From Hofstenia miamia (Eukaryota > Xenacoelomorpha > Acoela > Hofsteniidae): a stretch of DNA of 64,000 nucleotides. The notes under the pieces are model-generated. The model did not search any database. It saw only the letters and a list, made by a program, of their open reading frames with translations, and had not been told where the DNA came from. This document shows positions 23,959 through 33,044 of the stretch, in pieces. Positions within the stretch are counted from its first letter, which is position 1; each line of letters opens with the position of its first letter. A program made the translations under genes and the position numbers. The DNA lies in contig CABFPE010000078.1 in assembly GCA_900660155.1 (NCBI GenBank), positions 1,119,538 to 1,183,537 on the forward strand, given 5' to 3'.

Positions 23959-26322
23959 CTATAAGAGTTTGCATTTACAATCAATACAATAACAAAATAT
24001 AAAACGGCTGCAACCTTCCCGAGAATAATTATCTTTTAAAAAATTGAAAAATATCACCTTTAATGTTTCTTTAAAAAATCTAGGTCTTTTATAAATTGAC
24101 AAATTATACTTGGCTTGAAGACAGTTCACGTAATAAACAGTTCTTGTGAAAAAAGACTTTTCTGTTCCTTTCAAACGAGTTTTTTGTATAGTAAATTTGA
24201 GTCTATTACTACTACGTAAACCAGGTCGTGAATTTTTTGCAATGCTGACATATTTCCAAACGTCAATATCATACATACCAGTTACTAGTTTATTGAATAA
24301 AATGATATCATTAAATTGCAATAAAAGGGATATTGGTAAAAGATTCAATTTTAACAAATGGTCGCGGTAGTCCATTGAGAATCCAATAATCCACTTTGAA
24401 GCCCTGGATTGTAATTTCTCCAAACATAATAAGTTGCTGACATTGGCATGCCAAACAGAAGAACAATAAATCAGAGTTGATAAAATATATGATCTGTAAA
24501 GGTTAACTTTTGTAGTAATAGGCGTAGAATAAGGAGTACAGCGTTTCAACCTCAAAAGGATGTAATTTGCAGCATGAACTTTGGACTGAATATGAGACTT
24601 CCAGGTAAGATTAGAAGTAATAATAACTCCCAGGTCCTTTACTTTATGATTTGTATTAACTTGTGCTCCTTGAAAATCAACAAAAGCAGTTTCCCTATTT
24701 GAAAATAGCACAGTTTTGTCAGAATTGAAAACCATAAAATTCGAAATACCCCAATCAATAACTCTTTGACAATCTTGGGAAATGTGTTCTATGAAGTTTG
24801 AAAACATTTTTGCGTCATCAGCAAACAAAAAAGTTTTACAATTGGTGCAAACCGAGGGCAAATCATTGATGAATATTAAAAACAACATGGGACCCAAGAT
24901 GGACCCCTGTGGAACTCCACTTTCTACATCCACTAAAATGGAATTTATCCCGTTTATTGTAACGAACTGTTTATGGTTTCTTAAATAAGACGCGATCAGT
25001 TTTAGTACTTTACCACCAACTCCAAATTCGCGCAATTTTTGTAACAATAAGTTGTGAGGAACTTTGTCAAAAGCTTTTGCCATATCTAGATAAAGTGTAT
25101 GTATAGGCCTATTTTCGTCACTAGATCTATATAATTCCTCCAAATAAAGCAAAAGCTGAAGCTGTGTAGAACGCCTATTCATGAACCCAAACTGTTTCGG
25201 AGAAATTTTGCTTCTAATCAGCGGAAATAGTTTATGAAACAAAACACTCTCAAAAACAAGGGAAAGCTTGGGCAAAATGCTGACTGGTCGATACCTTGTA
25301 ATGTCTGATCGTAATCCGCTTTTATGAATGGGGGTGACACGAGAAATTTTCCAATTGTCTGGAAAAATTGAAGTGCTTAAAATATGTCTGAACAACTGGA
25401 GAACATGCGGTGATAATTTGTTTGCAAAATCACGTAGGAGTTTTCCAGGAATTAAATCTGTACCAGTACCCAAAGAAGCCTTGCTGAGTGCATCTATCAC
25501 TGACTTAATATCAATATCAATATGATTTATGACGTTGTCCGAAAAATCCAGATATATGTCAGAAATGTCATTATCGGAATAAACAGACCCAAAAAACAGA
25601 TTAAAACCATCAGCAATTTCTTTGCTCGTTCCAAAATATTCAGCTCCAAACTTCATAACTGAGGGTAAAGATATCTCGCCATCAAGAGATCTTATTAGTT
25701 TAAAACAATCGGCTGTAGAGTTTCCATTTTTGAAATTATCAAGGAATAAGATAGTATCAAGTTCAACAGAGTTTGATAATTCCTGTTTAATGGTTTGGGA
25801 TTTCAATTTAAAATAGTAATTTGCAGTCCTTTTAAATGCACGTTCAACTGTATTCAAAGAATTCCATAAATGAACAGAACGCGAGCTATAATAATAAGGT
25901 AATTGTTTTCTTCGATTTCTCTTGCGCGGAACATAAAAATTCAATATTTGAAAAAAAGAATCCGACCAGAAAGAAAAGTAATCACTTTCTTCCGGTGATT
26001 TCAGAAAAGAAAATAGATTTACTGCAAGTTCCTCAGAGAAGGCAGTATGGTTAATCTGAGAGAGACTGTAAACAGAATTTGTGTTTGGCTGTTGGTAAAT
26101 TTGATGTATAGGAATATTGAACGGAATGCAACAATGGTCACTGAACTTCACAGTAAAAACCTCCTCACTTCCACACATGAAAAATTTACACAAATAAGGT
26201 CCAAAAGACTTCCTGAAGAGTGTGTTGCAACATCCACAGTTGATGAAAAGAATGTTCAAAAAGAAGCTCCCAGAAATCATTTTCATACACAGATAATGAT
26301 TGATAGGTATTCCAGTCAACAC
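23959..26322 (-). CDS. LINE ORF2, reverse-transcriptase part
   Basis: Open for 787 codons. This domain makes cDNA from the element's RNA at a nicked target. Visible motifs by residue are YRPVSILPKLSLVFE (about 350), LDMAKAFDKVPH (about 410-420), SGVPQGSILGPMLF (about 465) and FLFADDAKMF (about 500) with the two catalytic aspartates. The thumb and C-terminal domain then run to DCKCKLL. The order and spacing are those of complete CR1/Jockey-group proteins. The first 45 or so residues, before VFTVKFSDHCCIPFNI, are not homologous in this frame. The end of the endonuclease (about 26245-26165) passes through a third frame (VDVATHSSGSLLDLI) before the RT frame resumes, so two frame breaks separate EN from RT. 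As it stands ORF2 cannot be made as one protein. Confidence 0.9.
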   Translation of the reverse strand: MLTGIPINHYLCMKMISGSFFLNILFINCGCCNTLFRKSFGPYLCKFFMCGSEEVFTVKFSDHCCIPFNIPIHQIYQQPNTNSVYSLSQINHTAFSEELAVNLFSFLKSPEESDYFSFWSDSFFQILNFYVPRKRNRRKQLPYYYSSRSVHLWNSLNTVERAFKRTANYYFKLKSQTIKQELSNSVELDTILFLDNFKNGNSTADCFKLIRSLDGEISLPSVMKFGAEYFGTSKEIADGFNLFFGSVYSDNDISDIYLDFSDNVINHIDIDIKSVIDALSKASLGTGTDLIPGKLLRDFANKLSPHVLQLFRHILSTSIFPDNWKISRVTPIHKSGLRSDITRYRPVSILPKLSLVFESVLFHKLFPLIRSKISPKQFGFMNRRSTQLQLLLYLEELYRSSDENRPIHTLYLDMAKAFDKVPHNLLLQKLREFGVGGKVLKLIASYLRNHKQFVTINGINSILVDVESGVPQGSILGPMLFLIFINDLPSVCTNCKTFLFADDAKMFSNFIEHISQDCQRVIDWGISNFMVFNSDKTVLFSNRETAFVDFQGAQVNTNHKVKDLGVIITSNLTWKSHIQSKVHAANYILLRLKRCTPYSTPITTKVNLYRSYILSTLIYCSSVWHANVSNLLCLEKLQSRASKWIIGFSMDYRDHLLKLNLLPISLLLQFNDIILFNKLVTGMYDIDVWKYVSIAKNSRPGLRSSNRLKFTIQKTRLKGTEKSFFTRTVYYVNCLQAKYNLSIYKRPRFFKETLKVIFFNFLKDNYSREGCSRFIFCYCIDCKCKLL

Positions 26323-26764
26323 CAGGAAGGTTTAAATCTCCACAAACAACAACATTACCACCAGACGATAAATCTAAAACAGTTGTAAACATGCTAGAGA
26401 GATCGATAGTAGGAATCCTGTAAGAACTTCCCTCTGGTGGGTTATAAACAACACAAAGTGTAATCATATCACAGAGTTTAATAGCACAAAAGAAATCAGT
26501 GCATTCCTCAAGAACAACAAAGGGAAGATCGATTTTCCCAATGATTGCAACACCACCATGATTGCCAGAGGCTCTGTCAGAATGTGCAAGCACTCGATAA
26601 AGACAAGGAGAAGGAAATAAACCAGTAACAGACGAATCCAGCCATGTTTCACAGCAACAAATAATATCAAAATCAGATTCAATGGCAAAATTTATGAAAT
26701 CCAAACGACGTTTCATAGACAATAAACTTCTAACATTAATTAGTGTTATCCGCAGAGACTCTTT
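26186..26764 (-). CDS. LINE ORF2, endonuclease part
   Basis: AP-like endonuclease domain that nicks target DNA to prime reverse transcription. Visible are LINVRSLLSMKRRLDF at the start (the catalytic-site Asn region, N-x-R-S), DFDIICCCETWLD with the metal-binding Glu, GNHGGVAIIG, CVVYNPPEG, and VVVCGDLNLPGVDW with the G-D-x-N pair. An ATG lies at 26716, but homology begins about 50 bases upstream with no ATG there, so the true start may be lost or may depend on reinitiation after ORF1, whose stop is at 26801. The frame ends shortly after ELLFEHSFHQL at a frame break. The SDH catalytic motif is found in the following RT frame (KFSDHCCIPF). Confidence 0.85.
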   Translation of the reverse strand, partial: KESLRITLINVRSLLSMKRRLDFINFAIESDFDIICCCETWLDSSVTGLFPSPCLYRVLAHSDRASGNHGGVAIIGKIDLPFVVLEECTDFFCAIKLCDMITLCVVYNPPEGSSYRIPTIDLSSMFTTVLDLSSGGNVVVCGDLNLPGVDWNTYQSLSVYENDFWELLFEHSFHQLWMLQHTLQEVFWTLFV

Positions 26765-26800
26765 CTGATGAACATTGGAGGTCCTGGAAGCTGTCTGTAG

Positions 26801-27223
26801 TCAGAAACTCTCCGCATTTTGTTGAGGTAGCGTTTTTAACCATTCTCTTGCCCGCTCATTAAGCTTGAATCTGCCTATTGTAACATCTTTTGGCCATAGA
26901 TTGACGTCTTCCAGATCCTTGATGTCACCTTTAAATACACAATGGAAAGACTTTGTATGTGAATCATCTCTCGAAATAGTCCGGACGTGAAGTAAGCCCA
27001 TGTTGTTGCTATCACAGTAATTTTTAACATTACTCTCGGAGACATTGGGGGCAACCCTGCCAACATATATGTGTTTTCGGGGTTTAGGTTTAGCCAACCC
27101 AGATATCATGGATGATGGTGGACCAGTACCCATTTTCAACGGTTGTCGTTTTGGACGCTCGTTTTTATTAGTTGGAGTGGTTTTCCCAGAAACCACCTTG
27201 TTCCAGGATGTTTTAGCATACAT
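26801..27223 (-). CDS. LINE ORF1, second part (RRM-like)
   Basis: 140 codons from an ATG at 27223. After a basic N-terminus (KNERPKRQPLK) it has KHIYVGRVAPNVSESNVKNY, an RRM-like beta-alpha start. SFHCVFKGDIKDLEDVNLWP and VTIGRFKLNERAREWL follow, a pattern seen in ORF1 proteins of CR1/Jockey-type LINEs that bind element RNA. It is in the same frame as the first ORF1 part, separated by two in-frame TAA codons (27244 and 27235) with the ATG 21 bases after the first. ORF1 may therefore be broken by recent stops, or the two parts may be separate proteins. Family assignment is moderate; the RNA-binding role is inferred from relatives. Confidence 0.7.
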   Translation of the reverse strand: MYAKTSWNKVVSGKTTPTNKNERPKRQPLKMGTGPPSSMISGLAKPKPRKHIYVGRVAPNVSESNVKNYCDSNNMGLLHVRTISRDDSHTKSFHCVFKGDIKDLEDVNLWPKDVTIGRFKLNERAREWLKTLPQQNAESF

Positions 27224-27241
27224 AGTCTGAGCTTAACCATG

Positions 27242-27796
27242 TTAGTCTACGGATGGCCCATCTTGAACGCCACGATCAGTACCATCAGTAGTAACACTAG
27301 ATGGAGATGCAGATACTTTATTGCGATCATGTAAATTTTTATCTGGTTCTGATAAACTAAATTGCGCTTTAGGACCTCCAACACATATCTGTGAAGTTGT
27401 CGTTGGCGTAATTGATTTGATATGTTCCCGTATTTCATTTAAACATTTTGCATTTTCAGTGATAAGATCAGAAATTTTCCTGTTAGCTTCTTGGAAAAAG
27501 AACATGAAGTCACCAGACGATTTAAGATCCGAGTCTTTAGAAATATTAGAAAGATTTGATTTAGCTGCACTAAAGAATTCGTTCTTCTTACCGGCGTCGA
27601 CACATTCTGTGCAGAATATCAGCAAGTGATTCTTGTATTGTAGGAAGCAATCAATAAAGGCTGCAGAAAATCCAGTACACTTCTTTGAAAAATGTAGAAC
27701 ACATGCACAGTTTGAACATATAAATGTCTTGCTTACATCAGTTATTTCATTTGAGCAATGCTTGCAATTATTTAATTGATTCTGTAAGTTAAACAT
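27242..27796 (-). CDS. LINE ORF1, first part with PHD-like zinc finger
   Basis: From the ATG at 27796 it encodes MFNLQNQLNNCKHCSNEI and then SKTFICSNCACVLHFSKKC and LIFCTECVDAGKK. The C-x2-C, C-x2-C, H-x4-C, C-x2-C order fits a PHD-like or treble-clef zinc finger, common at the N-terminus of ORF1 in CR1/L2-type LINEs. A predicted helical segment (NRKISDLITENAKCLNEIRE) follows, possibly a coiled coil for trimerisation. The open frame extends upstream through a TTG, but no other ATG is available. It ends at a TAA at 27244-27242, directly before the in-frame second part. Confidence 0.75.
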   Translation of the reverse strand: MFNLQNQLNNCKHCSNEITDVSKTFICSNCACVLHFSKKCTGFSAAFIDCFLQYKNHLLIFCTECVDAGKKNEFFSAAKSNLSNISKDSDLKSSGDFMFFFQEANRKISDLITENAKCLNEIREHIKSITPTTTSQICVGGPKAQFSLSEPDKNLHDRNKVSASPSSVTTDGTDRGVQDGPSVD

Positions 27797-28109
27797 GTTA
27801 GGTTCCCACCTACAAAAGGAAAGAATTGCTTCCAATTGAAATTAGGAACAGTTAATAGTGCATCAGTTTGTATTCGAAACTCGCATCATCCACTGATCTA
27901 CGGAGCAATAAGTTTGTTAGACAGCATAATAGTGGTTGCATTGGTAAGGTGTATAGATAAATAATTCATTGTTAGTATTTGATAACATAAACATCCATTA
28001 TGCTTGTTCCATTTGCTAGTTTAAAATGAAATATATATATATATTTGAAACAAACTCTTCTGAGACTTTTCATATTTTGAAATTACAATAAAATTTTAAA
28101 CACATATAT

Positions 28110-28160
28110 ATTAGACTGATTTCGATAGATAGTCTATCTTCGTCAGTAAAATGGTAGCAA
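28110..28160 (-). ncRNA. Hammerhead-ribozyme-like motif in the Penelope-like element
   Basis: The reverse strand has CTGACGA (28146-28140), one A, GATAGA (28138-28133), loop CTA, TCTATC (28129-28124) and GAAA (28123-28120). This is the hammerhead order CUGANGA, helix II, GAAA, with a perfect 6-bp helix II. After GAAA comes TCAGTC, where cleavage after GTC would be expected, then TAATATATAT. The preceding CATTTTA offers only a weak helix I, and helix III would be minimal, as in other Penelope-borne hammerheads. Against it, the A between CTGACGA and helix II is unpaired, and ACTGA/TCAGT also allow a simple hairpin. Confidence 0.5.
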
Positions 28161-28379
28161 TATTTTAAAAAGTTAAGTTTAATGTTAAAATGCGTTATAT
28201 TAGAATAATTTGCAGATTTTAAGTTCTTTCTGTCTATTTAATTGTTTATTTTTATCTGTTGTTTCATTGATGGTAATTGCTTCTCCTATTTTCTGTAAAT
28301 TTTGTTTTCATTATAATCTTAAAGTTTTCTTTTTTTGATGTTGATGGCAGAATATTTCTGATCTTAAGTAACCTTTCAT

Positions 28380-28475
28380 ATGTTCCTTGATTATGACTTC
28401 CATATGTCTTTTGGGCTCACCGATGTATGAGTCATCACATTAATCACATTGATATTTGTATACGACTGATGATTC
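28380..28475 (-). pseudogene. GIY-YIG endonuclease remnant of the Penelope-like element
   Basis: The reverse strand reads SSVVYKYQC, a cysteine/aspartate segment, then DSYIGEPKRHMEV. This matches the V-Y-x-x-x-C-x-C-x-x-x-Y-I-G-E-T pattern of the Penelope endonuclease, whose job is to nick the target for integration. Only the N-terminal part of the domain is recognisable. Confidence 0.7.
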
Positions 28476-28881
28476 CAAAGACAATGAAAGTACGTCTTTA
28501 TTTTTTGAAATGTTTGATGTTTTAAAAAACGTTAGCATTGGTATAATTTTTATATTAAATGCTTTCAATCAATTTTGCGTTTAGAAGTTTTAATTTCATC
28601 TTGAGGTACATAAAGTTTCTTTCAATGTAAGGCAACTTCCAAAAGATGTTTTCTGGCAATGATTTTTTCACTTTCTTTTTTGATTAAACATTTTATCAAT
28701 TTCTTTCTTTAAAGTTTATGTGGATATCCATTTTAATATGAATGGTAACTATTTCATCTATTGCTTTTGCTAAGTTCTTATAATTGAAGATGTTAGATAG
28801 GCTTGGTTGATCAAAGTTTTTATAGTATTGATTGTATGTTGAGGGCTATAATATGAGTTGTAAGTTATGTACAGTCCAGTG

Positions 28882-29387
28882 TTAGTCGAATTTTTTTGAT
28901 GTTCTAGTTAATGTTGTATTTAGAAATGTCAACCTATTATTTTCTTCGTTTTCTATTGTGAATTTTATTGTTGGTAATATATTATTAATCTTGGAATGCA
29001 ATAATTCTACATCATCCTCAAAATTAAATATGCAAAATATATCATCCACATAGCGAGAATAGAATAATGGAAAAGGTTTCATGCTTTTATTTCTCAATTG
29101 TCTTTCGATTATATCTAAGCAAAAATTTGTCATTGTTGGTCCCAGTGGTGACCCCATCGCTTTTCCATTAATTTGTGTGTAAGTCTTGCCGTTGAAGTGT
29201 CAAAAATGTTCCTAAACTTTTGTGATTCATTGGTAATTTTTTTTGGTATTATATTTATAATGTGATCTATCATTTCTTCAATAAGAATGTTGGTGAAAAG
29301 CGATTTTACGTCTAAGCTATTCATTACACTCTCAGAAACCTCTAAATAACCACAAAGTTTTTTTATAAAATAATAAAAATTTAACAA
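28882..29387 (-). pseudogene. Penelope-like reverse transcriptase remnant
   Basis: Two adjoining reading frames cover the palm of a Penelope-type RT: DVKSLFTNI with its catalytic-site Asp, the M-G-S-P-L-G-P motif, and RYVDDIF. Of known RTs these most resemble Penelope-like elements, related to telomerase, rather than LINE or LTR enzymes. The copy is broken and not expected to give a whole enzyme. Confidence 0.85.
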
Positions 29388-29599
29388 AACATTATTAACA
29401 ATGAAAAATAACTACGATCTGTCTAAAGAATTATATAAAAATTAGGCTCTCAGCAATGTCGCTTAAAAAGTTCTGTCCGAAATTCCATGTTTACCCCGTC
29501 ATACGGATCCAATGACAAACATCTCATACATAGTTAATCAAACAATGTTTTATTTAAACTGCAAAATACGCTGATTCACAAAAAACGATGAATTACTGA

Positions 29600-29895
29600 A
29601 ATCGAAATGGTTGTTCAAAAGTTTAATCGTGCTTGTATTGCTGCTAATTACATCTTGACTCGCAGCCCTCCAACAGTGATTGATTTCTTTTCCCCGCCAC
29701 CGAGCTTCAAGAAATCTTTGATGGCTTTCCTCTTTGCTGAGAACTTCTCCAACTTCGCCTACTCTTCCATTTGTTCCTATTTCATCTCCTGTGACTATCC
29801 TCGCTGCCGTAAAACTTGACTTGTTTATATTTATTTGTTTATGTGTATGCCTTCAGCGGCTAATAAAGTCATTGATTATTATTATTTATTATTGT
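29600..29895 (+). mobile_element. LINE 3'-end fragment with ATT-rich tail
   Basis: The segment is less AT-biased until TGCCTTCAGCGGCTAATAAA (containing AATAAA), then GTCATTGATTATTATTATTT, an ATT-rich tail typical of L2/CR1-type LINE 3' ends. The open frame 29607-29819 may be the end of the ORF2 frame or 3' UTR; no RT motif remains, so it is a 5'-truncated insertion in forward orientation. Confidence 0.55.
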
Positions 29896-31260
29896 TATTA
29901 ATTCAATTTTCGAAACTTTAATGTCGTTTTTCTCAAAACTATGCTTTTCCGAGATAAGCCATTGTGCGAATTCTCAAGAATACTGCTTAGAGTGTCGTTA
30001 TACGCGTAGAATTCGAAGATGTGCGTGTGATAGCTATTTTCTCTACGGTTGCACAATAAAAATCAGATGTCATCAATATAGACTGGGTTAAAATTGATGC
30101 AAAAAAACAACATTTTGTTGTTCTAAGAATTTTGATCGGAGGACAATTTCTGTGGTCTTCACTTAAGGTAGCTGTTATTCAAAAATTTGGTTAGTAATGA
30201 ATTGGAGACTAAAAATGATTAAAAAAACTAGAAATCTGTTGTTACTGAGTATTTATAACATATAATTTTTAAACTAAAGTAAATGTATCCAATACTAAGC
30301 ATTTCTCAAATTGTTCAAGCATACAATGATTTATTATATATGCTGTGTTCAAAGTTGCGCTTTAGTTAGCATTTGGAATAATAATACTTCGGTGGAAATC
30401 AAAGAATTAATAAAAGCAGCTTTTCGTTAGTTAAGAATAATATAAAAGGTTTTTGTAAAGTTATTGTTTATGAGGTTTTCAGAAACTGAGCTATTTGAAA
30501 ATAAAATATCAAAAACAGTTTTTTATTAAACTTTGTTTAATTTTTGTCAATTTTTATAACTAACGTTGTTTTTACTGCAGTCTGCTCGGGTTGTGTCCAC
30601 TTTATTTAAAAAATATAATTTTAGAAAAGTTTAATATATTTTATAATTTTCTCTTGATGACACTTTGAAATTTTTAAAAAATAATAAAATATTGAACTGA
30701 AAGGATTTTTCGCATTACAAAGAAGGATTCTGCTTAATAATTACTATACGTGTTCCTACTATTTTACTTCAAGAAGCTTCCTATTTCAAGTCTTACTCAA
30801 AGTTGAGCATAATGATCTACTTAAATTTTCGCATTGAGTGCTTTGGGATTTCTTATTGTTCAGCCTCATTTAGTAAAAGCAATTTTAATGATTCCTTAAT
30901 CCTACAAACATTTTCTTAATTACTTGAAAAGACCGACCTCAGTTAAATATGTTGATTCAGGAAATTTGGTTTTTTACGAATTACAGCACACAGCAATATT
31001 GGTTATCATTTCTCTCATATCTTTCTCATTCAGATATGAATATGATATTTTGAGAATGGATATGAACAGCAAAGCGCAATTAAGGAACCAAGCAGGTTTC
31101 ATTTGTTAGTAAAACATCAAATTTCTGTATTTGAATTTGATTTGAAACAAAGTGTGATTAATGTTACAATGGCTTCCACAGCTAGTGTAAGAAAAAAACT
31201 ATTCACATCAATTGTTGTAGGACATCTATCTACATAAAAAAACATTGAAGTTTGTTGTTG
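29896..31260. other. AT-rich stretch, nothing recognised
   Basis: No gene or repeat structure recognised. Confidence 0.5.
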
Positions 31261-31269
31261 ATCCACGGA

Positions 31270-31480
31270 CTTTAAGCCTTATTTTTATCTGAACATTTGG
31301 TATGGAAAGAATTTAAAAAATCGGAGTTTTTAGAGAATAACTGTTATCTTTTCAAGTATAAATTTTCAACATTTCGTTCACGCACGCTCGCCACTAAATT
31401 TGTCTGTTTCTAAAAATTTTTAAATTTCATAATAAGCTTGAAGGAAATTGCTTGAGAATTCTGGAAAAAAATGTTTTTCT
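31270..31480 (+). repeat. Diverged copy of the dispersed repeat family
   Basis: Blocks recall the copies at 22380 and 55430: GGTATGGAAAGAATTTAAA, AAATTTTCAACATT, and AAGCTTGAAGGAAATTGCTTG near the end. The match is partial and diverged. Confidence 0.35.
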
Positions 31481-31619
31481 TTATAATGTACATGGGTAGC
31501 ATAAAGTTAATTAGCATTTCTACTCTTAGCTAGGCCCGAAATTTCAATACAAATATTCTCTTAGCTTCTCAAAATAAAATTTATTTAAATATGTTCTGCA
31601 ACATAACGTTGTGCTTAAT

Positions 31620-31712
31620 ATTGCTGGATCCGGTCAGGTTTAAACTGGTTAATCTGCAGGAAACGGTTAATCAGGTTAAAATCCGGTTAAGTAGTTCTAT
31701 CTCTGATTATCA
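31620..31712. repeat. GGTTAA-rich block, possible hAT end
   Basis: Repeated GGTTAA/CCGGTTAA words (for example AAACTGGTTAATCTGCAGG and AAAATCCGGTTAAGTAG) are followed by TTCTATCTCTG, which inverts to CAGAGATAGAA, a hAT-like terminus. The opposite end was not found, so this is tentative. The open frame 31591-31845 over it is not considered a gene. Confidence 0.3.
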
Positions 31713-33044
31713 AAATTTATTGATTACAATGATTGAGGTATTAGAAAAAAATAGAAATTGTGGGAAGGGGTGCAAAGATTCCTACTGTTGTAATTCTAGT
31801 CTACTCAACATTTTTAGACTTTCAAATTCTAGCGCACTAATTTAAAAAATAAAATATCAAATTTGAAGGAAAAAGATGCATCAATTCCAGCACGTTTATA
31901 TTTGGCTTTTTGTTGCTATATAGATTAGATTTCAATTCATTGATAAAGTTTTACATTTATTATTTATTCCGTTTTTTATCAAATCTAGCATACATTACAT
32001 ACTTTTCAGATGACTTTTTATATTGAATATAAATAACATAAGTAATTATTAAGCTATTTAATTAAAGATTTATTGTCAAGACCAGTTATAAATCATTCTT
32101 AATTAATAGACAATGATTTTGTTTTCCGCTTCGCTACTGGTTGTAATTCATTTAGAACAGAAAAAAATCATTTTATCTTAATTTCAATAATAATTAATTG
32201 TAAATTTGTTACGGATTAGAAATATTAATATATATCTGAATGGAGATGTCTTTTTCCAATATTATTTCTCATCGTGTTGATGAATAATTTAGTATAGCAA
32301 AATATTTGAACACAGAAATGTGCTCTATTTGCATTTGCCTCCTGGCAACCAAACGGCATAAAACACTAATTCATCTAATTGTTTGTATAATAATTGTTCT
32401 AAACAAAATAAATGGCTTTATTCCAAAATAAACAATTCATTTTCCAGGTAAAAGTAATTCAATTGATTTTGAAATATTGGACATAAAAATTAATGATGTA
32501 TAATTTAACTGCTATTTCCAACTGATTACGAGTCGTTTCTTAAATAAAAGATGCAAGCAAAACGTTGTGCACTTAATTTTAAACTGCCTTGAGATTTTAT
32601 AATTTTTAAATTCCTATAGTTCACATATTAATAAATCTACATAAAAAGAAATAGTTAAAGTTAGTTTTTGCTCCCATACGCTTTTGAACTGATTACCTGA
32701 TAGCCAAGTATGGAGAAAATTTAAAACTTTAGCATTAATTTTCAACATTACGTTACTGCACGTTTGCCAACAGTTATGTCTCAGGATTTTCCATTTTCAT
32801 TATAGGTTTGGAGCGTATTGCTTGAATATCTGGAAAACATACTGTCATGGGCATTATACGGCGAGTATTATGGTGTCCAGATCGTCAATTCCAAATATTA
32901 AATCTGTCTAGATACAAGATAAAATCCATCAAAGAAAAATTTCTTTTCTCTTCGGTTTTATTATTATAATGTTACTCAATATAGTGACAGATGTTAACAA
33001 TTTTTCAATTCATTTATCAATTGAAAGCAAGATCCTCAATGGTA
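31713..33044. other. AT-rich stretch with one diverged repeat copy
   Basis: At 32690-32850 blocks such as AAGTATGGAGAAAATTTAAA, TTTTCAACATTACGTT and GTTTGGAGCGTATTGCTTGA recall the dispersed repeat family. Nothing else recognised. Confidence 0.4.

Larger units (their letters stand above)
23907..27940 (-). mobile_element. Near-complete LINE (CR1/L2/Jockey assemblage)
   Basis: Reverse-strand element with, in order, a PHD-like ORF1 first part (27796-27242), an ORF1 second part (27223-26801), an AP-type endonuclease (about 26764-26186) and a reverse transcriptase (ending at 23959). A short 3' UTR of about 50 bp follows, with AATAAA (23932-23927) and a (TAG)n tail (about 23919-23907). The clean 3' end, the long RT frame and few frame breaks indicate a fairly recent insertion. 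The 5' end is set only roughly, as upstream sequence carries no coding signal. No target duplication was identified. Confidence 0.85.
28080..29400 (-). mobile_element. Penelope-like retroelement, degraded
   Basis: The reverse strand carries NSLDVKSLFTNI (near 29320), then MGSPLGPTMTNFCLD (near 29150) and FYSRYVDDIFCIF (near 29060), the RT motifs of Penelope-like elements with the catalytic Y-V-D-D. Further downstream (about 28470-28390) VVYKYQC and DSYIGEPKRHMEV fit the GIY-YIG endonuclease that these elements carry after the RT. Several breaks lie between the parts, so it is not functional. A hammerhead-like motif sits in its downstream terminal region (28110-28160), where Penelope-like elements are known to carry such ribozymes. 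Confidence 0.85.

Noticed and set aside
24146-27629. Many forward-strand open frames of 60-113 codons
   Set aside because: Shadows of the reverse-strand LINE reading frames.
31591-31845. 84-codon forward frame as a gene
   Set aside because: The GGTTAA-rich block inside it looks like a transposon end, and the rest has no family resemblance.
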